Positions 53,789 through 62,845 of a stretch of DNA of 64,000 bases are shown here, in pieces. Made by a program: the position numbers and the translations under genes. Under the pieces are notes generated by a model. The model did not search any database. It saw only the letters and a list, made by a program, of their open reading frames with translations, and had not been told where the DNA came from. The stretch comes from Azoarcus sp. DN11. GTDB lineage: Bacteria > Pseudomonadota > Gammaproteobacteria > Burkholderiales > Rhodocyclaceae. Each line of letters begins with the position of its first letter. The first letter of the stretch is position 1. The stretch covers positions 4,836,001 to 4,900,000 of the forward strand of contig NZ_CP021731.1 of assembly GCF_003628555.1 (NCBI RefSeq). The letters run 5' to 3'.

Positions 53789-53808
53789 GACGCGGCCATT
53801 AGAAGGTT

Positions 53809-53930
53809 CCTCCCCCTTCAAGGGGGAGGACAGGAGGGGGATGGGTTTCGGCTCGGGCGGTTGATAAAGTCCACGCACGCTGCCCGGAAACCCATCCCCA
53901 CCCCAACCCTCCCCTTGAAGGGGAGGGGGC
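53809..53930. repeat. Inverted CCCTTCAAGGGGG / ATGGGTT repeat element, second copy
   Basis: CTCCCCCTTCAAGGGGGAGG...GGGGGATGGGTTTC and, inverted, AAACCCATCCCCACCCC...CTCCCCTTGAAGGGGAGGGG lie between boxB and boxA. Same element as at 43901-44002; together the arms could form a stable hairpin limiting boxA expression relative to boxB. Confidence 0.8.
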
Positions 53931-53965
53931 CCGGCCCGCCGCATCACCCCGTGGAGAGAGACACC

Positions 53966-55210
53966 ATGAACGCGCCCGCAGAGCACGCCAGCCTCGCCAG
54001 GCAACACCTCATCGACCCCGAGATCTGCATCCGCTGCAACACCTGCGAGGAGATCTGCCCGGTCGATGCGATCACCCACGACAGCCGCAACTACGTCGTC
54101 AAGTTCGACACCTGCAACGGCTGCCTCGCCTGCATCTCGCCCTGTCCGACGGGCGCGATCGACTCGTGGCGCAACGTCGACAAGGCCGCGCCGCACAGCC
54201 TCGCCGACCAATATTCCTGGGACTACCTGCCCGACACCACCGAACTCGACCAGCTTGAAGCGACGGTGATGGGCGCGGCCGAACTCCCCGCCGAAGTGCA
54301 GCAGATCACCGAAGTCGCGACCGCCGGCCAGGGCGGCCCGGCGCTGGCGCCGTGGTCCGCGTCGCACCCCTACGTGAACCTCTACACGCCGGCCAACCCG
54401 ATCACCGCGACCGTCACCGGCAACTACCGCCTCACCGGCGAGGACGCTTCGAGCGACATCCACCACGTCGTGCTCGACTTCGGCACGACGCCCTTCCCGG
54501 TGCTCGAAGGCCAGTCGATCGGCATCATCCCGCCGGGCGTCGATGAACGCGGCAAACCGCACCTGCTGCGCATGTACTCGGTCGCCAGCCCGCGCGACGG
54601 CGAGCGCCCGCACTACAACAACCTGTCGCTCACCGTGAAGCGCGTCGTCGAGGACCACGAAGGCCAGCCGACCCGCGGCGTCGCGTCGAACTACGTGTGC
54701 GACCTGAAGAAGGGCGACAAGGTGCAGGTCACCGGCCCTTACGGCTCGACCTACCTGATGCCCAACCACCCCGGCTCGTCGGTCATGATGATCTGCACCG
54801 GCACCGGCGCCGCGCCGATGCGCGCGATGACCGAGCGCCGCCGCCGCCGCATGGACCGCAAGGAAGGCGGCGAGCTGGTGCTCTTCTTCGGCGCCCGCGC
54901 CCCCGAGGAGCTGCCCTACTTCGGTCCGCTGCAGAAGCTGCCGAAGGACTTCATCGACATCAACTTCGCCTTCTCGCGCGTGCCCGGCGAGCCGAAGAAG
55001 TACGTGCAGGACGCGATCCGCGAGCGCGCCGACAAGGTGTTCCAGATGCTGCAGGACGACAACTGCTACATCTACATCTGCGGCCTGAAAGGGATGGAAG
55101 CCGGCGTGCTGGAAGCCTTCCGCGACATCTGCCGCGCCAAGGGCGCCGACTGGGACGCGCTGCGCCCGCAACTGCTCGGCAAGGCGCGCTTCCACGTCGA
55201 GACTTACTGA
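53966..55210 (+). CDS. boxA: Benzoyl-CoA 2,3-epoxidase, reductase subunit
   Basis: 414 residues from the ATG at 53966 (GTGGAGAGAGACACC upstream). The N-terminal 2[4Fe-4S] ferredoxin domain has '[15 protein letters not shown]' and '[15 protein letters not shown]'. A linker leads to an FNR-like flavin/NADPH domain: '[12 protein letters not shown]' (FAD), '[10 protein letters not shown]', '[14 protein letters not shown]' (NADP) and the C-terminal 'HVETY'. BoxA passes electrons from NADPH via FAD and clusters to BoxB. The aromatic C-terminal Tyr is typical of such reductases. Confidence 0.95.
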   Translation: MNAPAEHASLARQHLIDPEICIRCNTCEEICPVDAITHDSRNYVVKFDTCNGCLACISPCPTGAIDSWRNVDKAAPHSLADQYSWDYLPDTTELDQLEATVMGAAELPAEVQQITEVATAGQGGPALAPWSASHPYVNLYTPANPITATVTGNYRLTGEDASSDIHHVVLDFGTTPFPVLEGQSIGIIPPGVDERGKPHLLRMYSVASPRDGERPHYNNLSLTVKRVVEDHEGQPTRGVASNYVCDLKKGDKVQVTGPYGSTYLMPNHPGSSVMMICTGTGAAPMRAMTERRRRRMDRKEGGELVLFFGARAPEELPYFGPLQKLPKDFIDINFAFSRVPGEPKKYVQDAIRERADKVFQMLQDDNCYIYICGLKGMEAGVLEAFRDICRAKGADWDALRPQLLGKARFHVETY

Positions 55211-55235
55211 CTGCCCGACCGGCAACCGCATCCAT

Positions 55236-55279
55236 CCGTTCGCACCCGAGCCGGAAGGCTCGGTCCGAACGGTGTTTTG
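55236..55279 (+). terminator. Hairpin downstream of boxA
   Basis: CCGTTCG...CGAGCC-GGAA-GGCTCG...CGAACGG (55236-55272) is followed by TGTTTTGTT. It may terminate part of the boxCBA transcript; it belongs to the dispersed TTCG/CGAA repeat family. Confidence 0.55.
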
Positions 55280-55291
55280 TTGCCGGACCAA

Positions 55292-55344
55292 TCGTAGGGC
55301 GGAAAACAAAGTTTCGCGCGGGCAGGCGCGCAGCCTTCCGCCGC
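55292..55344. repeat. GTAGGGCGGAAAA-type dispersed repeat, copy upstream of thiolase
   Basis: CGTAGGGCGGAAAACAAAG and GCAGCCTTCCGCCGCATGC bound the element, matching the copies near 38255 and 39117 in their outer arms but with a longer centre. Confidence 0.6.
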
Positions 55345-55442
55345 ATGCTAATGTTTGAAGCCCAGCGTGCGGCGGCACGCCTGGCCGATGTGGCCCGCGG
55401 CTCAACCGCCCACGGAATATCGCCGAAAAGGAAATTGTCCGT

Positions 55443-56651
55443 ATGACCCGTCACGCCTATATCTGCGACGCCATCCGCACCCCCTTCGGCCGCTACGGCG
55501 GCACCCTCTCCGCCGTGCGCGCGGACGATCTCGCCGCGCTCCCGATCAAGGCCCTGATGGCCCGCAATGCCACCGTCGACTGGGCCGCCGTCGACGACAT
55601 CATCTACGGCTGCGCCAACCAGGCGGGCGAGGACAACCGCAACGTCGCACGCATGGCGGCGCTGCTCGCGGGCCTGCCGCTCGAAGTGCCCGGCACCACC
55701 GTCAACCGCCTGTGCGGCTCCAGCCTCGACGCCATCGGCATCGCGGCGCGCGCGATTCGCGCCGGCGAGACCGAGCTGATGATCGCCGGCGGCGTCGAAA
55801 GCATGAGCCGCGCCCCCTTCGTGCTGGGCAAAGCCGACAGCGCGTTCTCGCGCAGCGCGAAGATCGAGGACACGACCATCGGCTGGCGCTTCGTGAATCC
55901 GCTGATGAAGGCGCAGTACGGCATCGACTCGATGCCCGAGACCGCCGAGAACGTCGCGCAGGACTTCAATGTCAGCCGCGCCGACCAGGACGCCTTCGCG
56001 CTCAGGAGCCAGCAGCGCTGGGCCGCCGCGAACGAGCGCGGCTTCTTCGCGCGCGAGATCGTGCCGGTCGAGATCCCGCGCAAGAAAGGCGATCCGGTCC
56101 TGTTCACCGCCGACGAGCACCCGCGCCCTGACACCACGCCGGACGTCCTGGCGAAGCTGAAGGGCGTCGTGCGCCCCGACGGCTCCGTCACCGCCGGCAA
56201 CGCCTCGGGCGTCAATGACGGCGCCTGCGCGCTGCTGCTCGCGTCCGAAGACGCGGTGCGCCGCTACGGCCTCACGCCGCGCGCGCGCATCCTCGGCACC
56301 GCCGCCGCGGGCGTCGCCCCGCGCATCATGGGCATCGGCCCGGCGCCGGCGACGCAGAAGCTCCTCGCGCGCCTGGGCATGCAGATCGGCCAGTTCGACG
56401 CCATCGAGCTCAACGAAGCCTTCGCCGCCCAGGGCCTCGCGGTGCTGCGCCAGCTCGGTCTGCCCGACGACGGTGCGCACGTGAACCCGAACGGCGGCGC
56501 GATCGCGATCGGCCACCCGCTCGGGGCCTCGGGCGCACGCCTCGTGACGACCGCGCTGAACCAGCTCGAGACCACCGGCGGCCGTTTCGGCCTCGCGACG
56601 ATGTGCATCGGCGTCGGCCAGGGCATCGCGCTCGCCTTCGAGCGCGTCTGA
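55443..56651 (+). CDS. Beta-ketoadipyl-CoA-type thiolase
   Basis: 402 residues. Catalytic Cys ~89 in '[19 protein letters not shown]', His in '[20 protein letters not shown]' and second Cys in '[19 protein letters not shown]'. The opening '[16 protein letters not shown]' and the '[22 protein letters not shown]' stretch are typical of 3-oxoadipyl-CoA thiolases (PcaF/PaaJ). It splits 3-oxoadipyl-CoA to acetyl-CoA and succinyl-CoA, completing the box pathway. It starts 232 bases after boxA across repeats, so may have its own promoter. Confidence 0.92.
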   Translation: MTRHAYICDAIRTPFGRYGGTLSAVRADDLAALPIKALMARNATVDWAAVDDIIYGCANQAGEDNRNVARMAALLAGLPLEVPGTTVNRLCGSSLDAIGIAARAIRAGETELMIAGGVESMSRAPFVLGKADSAFSRSAKIEDTTIGWRFVNPLMKAQYGIDSMPETAENVAQDFNVSRADQDAFALRSQQRWAAANERGFFAREIVPVEIPRKKGDPVLFTADEHPRPDTTPDVLAKLKGVVRPDGSVTAGNASGVNDGACALLLASEDAVRRYGLTPRARILGTAAAGVAPRIMGIGPAPATQKLLARLGMQIGQFDAIELNEAFAAQGLAVLRQLGLPDDGAHVNPNGGAIAIGHPLGASGARLVTTALNQLETTGGRFGLATMCIGVGQGIALAFERV

Positions 56652-56668
56652 CACGGGGGCAACGGCAC

Positions 56669-57613
56669 ATGGAACGCGCACAAGACCGGACACCCATTCT
56701 CGCCGCGACCGCCGCCACCGCGCTCGCGCTGGCGGCCCTCGTGTTCCAGCCCGGCGCCGTGCATTACGGCGCGATCGTGCTGGCCGTCGCGGGCTTCCTT
56801 GTCGTCGTGGCCCGCCAGCGACGCAGCGGCGTCGCCGGCATCGCGGCCGAGCGTGCGGCGCACAGGGCTGAAATCGAGGCGGCGCAGTCGCACATCCGCG
56901 ATCTCGAGTCCGTCCTCGAAGAGACCCGCGCGGCCGCCGTCGCCGCCAGCCACGAGACCGAGCGCCGCAACGCGCGGGACACCGCGGCCGTGGCTGCGGC
57001 CCGCCAGCGCATGGCCGAACTGCTCGCCAGCATCGACCAGACGCTCGCCGACATGGCGACCGCGAACGCGCTCGCGAAAGCCAGCGGCGCATGCGTGGCC
57101 GAAGGCGCGGCGCGCATGTCCGACGCGGGCGCCGAGATCGAACGCATGGGCCTGTCGATGACGCGCGCCGAGGGGGACCTCGAAACGCTCGCCGGGCAAT
57201 CGAGCCGCATCGCTGCGATCGTGCAGACGATCAAGCAGATCTCCGACCAGACCAACCTGCTCTCGCTCAACGCCGCCATCGAGGCGGCGCGGGCAGGCGA
57301 AGCGGGACGCGGCTTCGCGGTGGTCGCCGACGAGGTGCGCAAGCTCGCCGAACAGGCCAAGGTCGCGAGCGAGCAGATCGGCGAGATTGCGGCGGATATC
57401 GCCGCGATGTCGCGCGATGCCTCCGAAGCCATGCAGCAGGCCGACAGCGTCGTCAAGGCGGGCGGTGACGCGAGCCGGGCCGCGCTCGCTGCGATGGACG
57501 AGATCCGCGCCGGCGCCGGCCGCCGCATCCAGGTCGTCACCCAGATCACCGAAGCGCTGGCCCACCAGCGCACCCTCGGTTCGGACATTGCCACGGCGCT
57601 CGACGCCCACTGA
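56669..57613 (+). CDS. Chemoreceptor-like signalling protein without periplasmic sensor domain
   Basis: 314 residues from the ATG at 56669. Two membrane helices near the N-terminus ('[17 protein letters not shown]' and '[16 protein letters not shown]') are separated by only a few residues, so there is no extracellular ligand domain. A long coiled coil follows with the MCP tip '[42 protein letters not shown]' (key [29 protein letters not shown]). It is shorter than flagellar MCPs. It may sense membrane or energy state, or work with the hemerythrin encoded 15 bases downstream. Confidence 0.87.
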   Translation: MERAQDRTPILAATAATALALAALVFQPGAVHYGAIVLAVAGFLVVVARQRRSGVAGIAAERAAHRAEIEAAQSHIRDLESVLEETRAAAVAASHETERRNARDTAAVAAARQRMAELLASIDQTLADMATANALAKASGACVAEGAARMSDAGAEIERMGLSMTRAEGDLETLAGQSSRIAAIVQTIKQISDQTNLLSLNAAIEAARAGEAGRGFAVVADEVRKLAEQAKVASEQIGEIAADIAAMSRDASEAMQQADSVVKAGGDASRAALAAMDEIRAGAGRRIQVVTQITEALAHQRTLGSDIATALDAH

Positions 57614-57628
57614 CCACGAGGCTCCCCC

Positions 57629-58210
57629 GTGAAACCCGAAGCCATCCAGATCATCCGTGACGAGCACCTCGCGATCAGCGCCGTGCTGTACTCGCTGCGC
57701 TACCTCGTGAAGGGCATGCGCAAGGGCGAGGCGCCCAACTTCCCGCTGCTGCGCGCGATCCTCGACTACATCGTGTCCTACCCCGACCGCTGGCACCACC
57801 CGAAGGAGGACAAGTACCTCTTCACCGCGGTGCAGCGCCGCACGCGCGAGGCCGACGCCCTCATCGCCCGGCTCGAACGCGAGCACAATCTCGGCTACCC
57901 GATGGTCGAGGATCTCAAGAAGCAGCTCCTCGCCTTCCAGAGCGGCGAAGCGAAGGCCGGCGACGCCTTCTGCGACACCGCCGAGCGCTACGCCGAGTTC
58001 GAGTGGGATCACCTGCGCAGCGAGGAAGACGCGCTGATCCCCATCGCCGAGCGCGTCCTCACGCCCGAGGACTGGGTCGAGATCGCCGCCGCCTTCCGCG
58101 AGAACGACAACCCGCTCTTCGGCATCAAGCCCAAGGACGAGGCCGAGACGCTGTACCAGCGCATCCTCAGCCTGACGCCGGCGCCGCTCGGGCTCGGCAA
58201 GGCGTCCTGA
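57629..58210 (+). CDS. Hemerythrin-like di-iron/O2-binding protein
   Basis: 193 residues from the GTG at 57629. Hemerythrin-type ligands: 'IRDEHLAI' (His), 'RWHHPKEDKYLF' (His and Glu), 'LEREHNLGYPMVED' (His), 'YAEFEWDHLRSEEDALIPIAE' (His, Glu). A long bacterial form with a C-terminal tail ('NPLFGIKPKDEAETLYQRIL'). It may bind oxygen or buffer iron/NO. The overlap in transcription with the preceding MCP-like gene suggests an oxygen-sensing pair; in many bacteria hemerythrin domains are fused to MCPs. Confidence 0.88.
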   Translation: MKPEAIQIIRDEHLAISAVLYSLRYLVKGMRKGEAPNFPLLRAILDYIVSYPDRWHHPKEDKYLFTAVQRRTREADALIARLEREHNLGYPMVEDLKKQLLAFQSGEAKAGDAFCDTAERYAEFEWDHLRSEEDALIPIAERVLTPEDWVEIAAAFRENDNPLFGIKPKDEAETLYQRILSLTPAPLGLGKAS

Positions 58211-58225
58211 GCCTCGAGGGGCGGC

Positions 58226-58624
58226 TCACCCCCGCCCCTCGGCGCGCAGCCGCCGCCGCACGCTCGCGCGGTACCAGCGCGACAGCAGCGGCCGCACGCC
58301 GGGCAGGCCGATCAGCCACGCCAGCGGGCGCAGCGGCGGCACGCGCGACATCAGCAGGATGTAGGCGTCGAGTTCCCGCCGCACCCGCCCTGCGGCGTCG
58401 CGCACGTGCAGCTCGCGCAGCGCCGCGGCCGGGTCGATGCCCTGCGCGCGCAGCTCCGCATCGCGCCCCGTGATATCCACCCAGCAGGTCCCCGCGCCCG
58501 CCTTGCCAGCCAGGCGCTCGTACTGCGTGCGGTCGCGCACGCAACTCGGGCAGGCGCCGTCGTAATAGACGGTGATGCCGCTTTCCCGCCCTTCACTGCT
58601 GTCGCTTCCGCGCTTCCCGCTCAT
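58226..58624 (-). CDS. DCC-family (DUF393) thiol-oxidoreductase-like protein
   Basis: 132 residues. The family motif D-x-x-C-P-x-C is present as 'ITVYYDGACPSCVRDR', followed by 'CWVDITGRDAELRAQGIDPAAALRELHVRD' (key D-I-x-G-R-D...G-I-D). The C-terminal hydrophobic segment 'PPLRPLAWLIGLPGVRPLLSRWY' is usual. Function is unknown beyond a thioredoxin-like active site. Convergent with the hemerythrin gene. Confidence 0.85.
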   Translation of the reverse strand: MSGKRGSDSSEGRESGITVYYDGACPSCVRDRTQYERLAGKAGAGTCWVDITGRDAELRAQGIDPAAALRELHVRDAAGRVRRELDAYILLMSRVPPLRPLAWLIGLPGVRPLLSRWYRASVRRRLRAEGRG

Positions 58625-58720
58625 CGCCTCACCCTACCCTTGCGGGGTTTTTCACGCCCGCTCCAAACGCCCCCGCAACGCCGGTGTCCAACCCCGCGTG
58701 ACTCTCACGGAGGATTGGAC

Positions 58721-59905
58721 ATGTCGCCTGCCTCGTTCGTGCTCGCGCACGCCGCGCACCCCGACTGGCGCATCGCCTTCGCGCGCGCCCACAACCAGCT
58801 GCAGGCGCAGTTCGCCGCGCGGCGCGCCGAACATCCCGATGCCGCCCCGTTCACGCTCGGCTGGTGCTACCTCAGCGACTACTACGCCGCCAACGCCGAA
58901 GCGATCGTCGCCGCGCTGCGCGACGACCTGCCGGACATCGCCTGGGTCGGCACGGACGGCATCGGCGTCGCCGCCACCGGCATCGAATACTTCGACGAAC
59001 CCGCGCTGGTGCTGATGCTCGCCCCCCTGCCGCGCGACGCCTTCCGCCTCTTCTCCGGCCTGCAGCCGCTGCCGCTGCACCCCTCGGATTTCGTCGCGCA
59101 CACGGCACTGGTGCACGCCGAAGCCACCGCCCCGGACGTGCAGGAACTGCTGCAGGAGCTGGCTGCACGCACCACGACCGGCTACCTGTTCGGCGGCCTG
59201 TCGTCGGCGCGCACCCACACGCTGCAGATCGCCGACCGCGTCCTCGACGGCGGGCTGTCGGGCGTCGCGTTCACGTCGGAAATCGGACTGGTCTCGCGCG
59301 TCACGCAGGGCTGCCAGCCGGTCGGACCGCAGCGCATGGTCACCGAAGGCGAAGGCAACTACGCGATCCGCCTCGACGGCCGGCCCGCGCTCGAGTGCCT
59401 GCTCGTAGACCTCGGCCTGGACGGCGAGCTCGACGAGGACGAACTTCTCGAAGCACTGTCGGACACGCTCGTCGGCCTCAGGCGCAGCGGTGAGGGCGAC
59501 CGGCTGGCACCGCCGGGCCGCTTCGGCGGCGAGACCCTCGTCCGCCACCTGGTCGGCGTCGATCCGCAGCATCAGGTCCTCGCGGTCGGCGACGAGGTCG
59601 CCGTCGGCACCTGGCTCACGTTCTGCACGCGCAACCCCGGGGCGGCCCGCGCGGACCTCGTGCGCATCGCGGACGAGGTCCGCGCCGAACTCGCCGCGAG
59701 CGGCGAATGCGCGGCAGGCGCGCTGTACGTCAGCTGCTCGGGCCGCGGCGGCCCCCACTTCGGCGCGCCGCACGCCGAACTGCGGGCCCTGCGCGAGGCC
59801 CTCGGCGACGTCCCGCTGGCCGGCTTCTTCGCCGGCGGCGAAATCGCGCGCGACCGCCTGTACGGCTACACCGGCGTGCTCACCGTGTTCACGACCCCCG
59901 CATGA
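58721..59905 (+). CDS. FIST-domain sensory protein
   Basis: 394 residues from the ATG at 58721, with CGGAGGATTGGAC upstream. FIST_N: 'TLGWCYLSDYYAANAEAIVAALRDDLPDIAWVGTDGIGV' (key WVGTDGIGV) and 'GGLSSARTHTLQIADRVLDGGLSGVAF'. FIST_C: 'ALYVSCSGRGGPHFGAPHAELRALREALGDVPLAGFFAGGEIARDRLYGYTGVLTVF' (key SCSGRG...GFFAGGEI). FIST proteins are thought to bind small ligands, perhaps amino acids. It is coupled to the next gene by a 4-base overlap. Confidence 0.9.
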   Translation: MSPASFVLAHAAHPDWRIAFARAHNQLQAQFAARRAEHPDAAPFTLGWCYLSDYYAANAEAIVAALRDDLPDIAWVGTDGIGVAATGIEYFDEPALVLMLAPLPRDAFRLFSGLQPLPLHPSDFVAHTALVHAEATAPDVQELLQELAARTTTGYLFGGLSSARTHTLQIADRVLDGGLSGVAFTSEIGLVSRVTQGCQPVGPQRMVTEGEGNYAIRLDGRPALECLLVDLGLDGELDEDELLEALSDTLVGLRRSGEGDRLAPPGRFGGETLVRHLVGVDPQHQVLAVGDEVAVGTWLTFCTRNPGAARADLVRIADEVRAELAASGECAAGALYVSCSGRGGPHFGAPHAELRALREALGDVPLAGFFAGGEIARDRLYGYTGVLTVFTTPA

Positions 59906-60600
59906 CACCCGCGCCGGCCGCGGTTCCGGCACCCGCGGGCGAGGAAACCGTCGTGCTCGTGCATGGCCTGTGGATGCACCCGGTGGTCTTCGCCCTCCTG
60001 CGCCGCCGCCTCACCCGCGCCTGCTTCACGGTGCCGGCCTGGACCTATCCCTCGGTGCGCGGCCGGCTCATTGCGAACGCCGACGCCCTCACCGCCTTCC
60101 TCGCGGCCCTGCCCGGCGCCGCGCCGCTGCACCTCGTCGGCCACAGCCTGGGCGGTATCGTGATCGCGAACGCCCTCGCCCGTCATCCCGACCCGCGCGT
60201 GCGCCGCATCGTGCTGATGGGGCCGCCGTGGGCCGCGTCGCACTGCGCCGCGGCGCTGCTGCGCGTACCCTGCGTGTCGGCCCTGGTCGGCCGCTCGATG
60301 CGCGACTGGATGGACATGACGCGCCCCGAACTGCCCGGCACCGAGGTCGGCGTGATCGCCGGCAACCGTCCGATCGGCCTCGCCGGCACGCTGGTCGGCC
60401 TGCCGCGGCCCCACGACGGCATCGTGCGCGTCGCGGAGACTCGCGTCGCCGCCGCGCGCGACGCCGTCACGCTGCACGTCAGCCACATGGAGATGCTGTT
60501 CTCGTCGCGCTGCGCCGAGCAGGTCACGGCCTTCCTGCGCCGCGGCGCCTTCGTCCATCACGGCGCCGCAAAGCCCGCCGGACAAGGCATTGCGGCTTGA
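59902..60600 (+). CDS. Alpha/beta-hydrolase (lipase/triacylglycerol-hydrolase-like)
   Basis: 232 residues from the ATG at 59902, overlapping the FIST gene stop (ATGA). 'VVLVHGLWMHPVVFALL' (oxyanion), nucleophile elbow 'LVGHSLGGIVIANAL' with Ser, and a His in 'LHVSHMEMLFSSR' form a plausible triad. It resembles short lipases and permease-associated hydrolases rather than box enzymes. Substrate unknown; the coupling to a FIST sensor is the only functional hint. Confidence 0.85.
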   Translation: MTPAPAAVPAPAGEETVVLVHGLWMHPVVFALLRRRLTRACFTVPAWTYPSVRGRLIANADALTAFLAALPGAAPLHLVGHSLGGIVIANALARHPDPRVRRIVLMGPPWAASHCAAALLRVPCVSALVGRSMRDWMDMTRPELPGTEVGVIAGNRPIGLAGTLVGLPRPHDGIVRVAETRVAAARDAVTLHVSHMEMLFSSRCAEQVTAFLRRGAFVHHGAAKPAGQGIAA

Positions 60601-60631
60601 GGCCGGACTGCGGCCGGTCGTCGCGCGCCGC

Positions 60632-60711
60632 ATTTGCTGCACCGCACAAAATAGTTGTTGACTGGATTTCCCGTCCCGCTACAATGGAATTGTGCAATGC
60701 AGCAAATCCGG
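60632..60711 (+). promoter_or_regulatory. Phasin promoter with TGC-rich inverted repeat
   Basis: -35 TTGACT (60658-60663), 16-bp spacer, -10 TACAAT (60680-60685). ATTTGCTGCA (60632-60641) and its inverse TGCAGCAAAT (60702-60711) flank the promoter. Such TGC/GCA repeats resemble PhaR operators that control phasin genes; binding is inferred. Confidence 0.65.
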
Positions 60712-60763
60712 TCGACGGCAGAAGCTTGCAGACGACAAAACCGCCCCCCGAAGAGAGATGACC

Positions 60764-61324
60764 ATGATCGCCACCAACGAAAGCTTCGCCACCGCCGCCC
60801 GCAACGTCTTCGCCACCGCCGAAGCCTCCGCGCGCAGCAGCTTCGACACCTTCGAGCGCCTCGTCGCGCTGAACCTCAACGCCAGCCGCACCGCATTCGA
60901 GGACGGCGTCGCCGCCGCGCATGCGCTGCTCGCCGCGAAGACGCCGAACGAGCTCGTCGCCGTGTCGTCCGCGCTTGCCCGTCCGTCGGCCGAAAAGGCG
61001 CTGGCCTGGTTCCATTCCGGCTACGAGATCGTCGCCCAGGGCGTCGAGCACGCCGTTGCGCCCTTCGAGACCCAGCTCTCCGAAGTGAACAAGGCCGTCG
61101 GCACTGCGCTCGAGAAGGCCGCGAAATCCGCTCCGGCCGGCTCCGAAGTCGCCGTCGCCGCGGTGCAGTCGGCCATCGCCGCCGCCAACTCGGCCTACGA
61201 CACGATGAACAAGGCGACCCGCAAGGTCATCCAGTTCACCGAAGCCAACGTCGCCGCGACCACCCGCGCCGCCGTCGATGCGGTGAGCGTGCCGACCGCG
61301 ACCAAGGCCAAGAAATCGGCCTGA
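60764..61324 (+). CDS. Phasin (PHA-granule-associated protein)
   Basis: 186 residues from the ATG at 60764 (an ATG at 60758 is too close to AGAGAG). Phasin_2-type: 'SFDTFERLVALNLNASRTAFEDGVAAAHALLAAKTPNELVAVSS' (key FERLVALNLNASRTA..EDG..HALLAAKTP) followed by long Ala-rich amphipathic helices and a 'TKAKKSA' tail. It coats polyhydroxyalkanoate granules and limits their size. Strong own promoter; PHA storage is common in these bacteria growing on aromatic acids. Confidence 0.92.
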   Translation: MIATNESFATAARNVFATAEASARSSFDTFERLVALNLNASRTAFEDGVAAAHALLAAKTPNELVAVSSALARPSAEKALAWFHSGYEIVAQGVEHAVAPFETQLSEVNKAVGTALEKAAKSAPAGSEVAVAAVQSAIAAANSAYDTMNKATRKVIQFTEANVAATTRAAVDAVSVPTATKAKKSA

Positions 61325-61441
61325 TCGCCCAGCGGGAGCCCGCCTCCCGCCATGCAGCAGTACCACCGGCGCCTACGGGCGCCGGTGTCGTTTCCGGTTA
61401 TCTTTGCGCGCTTCCCCAGCAGCACGCAGCCACTACAAGAA

Positions 61442-62797
61442 ATGCCCACCTCCCCCCGCCCCCCCGAGCTCCTCGCCCCCGCCGGCTCCCTGCAGATGAT
61501 GCGCATCGCCTTCGCCTACGGCGCCGACGCGGTCTACGCCGGCCAGCCGCGCTACTCGCTGCGCGTGCGCAACAACAGCTTCGACAAGCTCGACGTCCTC
61601 GCCACCGGCATCACCGAGGCGCACGCCGCGGGCAAGGCCTTCTACCTCGTCAGCAACATCTACCCGCACAACACCAAGGTGAGGAGCTTTCTCGCCGACA
61701 TGGAGCCGGTGATCGCGCTCGCGCCCGACGCGCTGATCATGGCCGACCCCGGCCTCATCATGATGGTGCGCGAGCGCTGGCCCGAGGTCGACGTGCACCT
61801 CTCGGTGCAGGCCAACACCACCAACTACGCCGCCGTGCGCTTCTGGGCTTCGGTCGGCATCAAGCGCATCATCCTGTCGCGCGAACTCTCGCTCGACGAG
61901 ATCGAGGACATCCGCCAGGCCTGCCCGGACATGGAGCTCGAAGTCTTCGTGCACGGCGCGCTGTGTGTCGCCTATTCCGGCCGCTGCCTGCTGTCGGGCT
62001 ACTTCAACCACCGCGACCCCAACCAGGGCACCTGCACCAACTCCTGCCGCTGGGACTACAAGGTGCATGACGCGAACGAGGACGGCGCCGGCGACCTGCA
62101 CCGCAGCGCCAGCACGACGCTGCCCGCGGCCGACGCGGCGCTCGGCGGCGGCGCCCGCCACGACGCCGCCTCGCGCGTCTACCTCCTCGAGGAAGGCACC
62201 CGCCCCGGCCAGCTGATGCCGATCGAGGAAGACGAGCACGGCACCTACATCCTCAACTCGAAGGACCTGCGCGCGGTCGAGCACATCGAGCGCCTCGTCG
62301 CGATCGGCATCGATTCGCTGAAGATCGAAGGGCGCACGAAGAGCCCCTACTACGTCGCCCGCGCGAGCCAGGGCTACCGCCGCGCGATCGACGACGCGGT
62401 CGCCGGCCGCCCCTTCGACACGCGCCTCCTCGGCGAACTCGAAGGCCTCGCCAACCGCGGCTACACCGACGGCTTCTACCAGCGCCACCACACGCCCGAC
62501 CACCAGAACTACCTGCGCGGCCACTCGGAATCGGGGCGCAGCCTCTTCGTCGGCGAAGTGCTGGGCATCGACGCCGCCAGCGGCCTCGCGGAAGTGGAGG
62601 TCAAGAACGGCTTCGGCCTCGGCGACCGACTGGAGTTCGTGCAGCCGCACGGCAACGTCGTCGCGCCGCTGGAGCGGCTCGAGACCCTCGACGGCACCGC
62701 CCTGGCGCGCATCCCCGGCGCCGGGCGACGCGTGCGCCTGCCGCTGCCCGCGGGCACGCGCAGCGACGCGCCGTGCTTCGTCGCGCGTCTGCTCTAG
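61442..62797 (+). CDS. U32-family peptidase-like protein (TrhP/YegQ type tRNA hydroxylation)
   Basis: 451 residues from the ATG at 61442, close to E. coli YegQ (TrhP). 'PELLAPAGSLQMMRIAFAYGADAVYAGQPRYSLR' opens the family; 'HLSVQANTTNYAAVRFWASVGIKRIILSRELSL' and the U32 signature 'EVFVHGALCVAYSGRCLLSGYFNHRDPNQGTCTNSCRWDYKV' (key Cys residues) follow. TrhP proteins make 5-hydroxyuridine at tRNA position 34 with prephenate; protease activity is not established. A Pro/Ala-Asp-rich insert (about residues 220-245) is specific to this copy. Confidence 0.92.
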   Translation: MPTSPRPPELLAPAGSLQMMRIAFAYGADAVYAGQPRYSLRVRNNSFDKLDVLATGITEAHAAGKAFYLVSNIYPHNTKVRSFLADMEPVIALAPDALIMADPGLIMMVRERWPEVDVHLSVQANTTNYAAVRFWASVGIKRIILSRELSLDEIEDIRQACPDMELEVFVHGALCVAYSGRCLLSGYFNHRDPNQGTCTNSCRWDYKVHDANEDGAGDLHRSASTTLPAADAALGGGARHDAASRVYLLEEGTRPGQLMPIEEDEHGTYILNSKDLRAVEHIERLVAIGIDSLKIEGRTKSPYYVARASQGYRRAIDDAVAGRPFDTRLLGELEGLANRGYTDGFYQRHHTPDHQNYLRGHSESGRSLFVGEVLGIDAASGLAEVEVKNGFGLGDRLEFVQPHGNVVAPLERLETLDGTALARIPGAGRRVRLPLPAGTRSDAPCFVARLL

Positions 62798-62845
62798 CTG
62801 CGCTACAATGCAAAGCTTTGTTTTAACAGAAATTCAGGATCCGCC

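Noticed and set aside
53861..53965. N-terminal extension of BoxA from the upstream ATG
   Set aside because: It would translate the inverted repeat element; the ATG at 53966 has a good ribosome site and gives the usual BoxA start.
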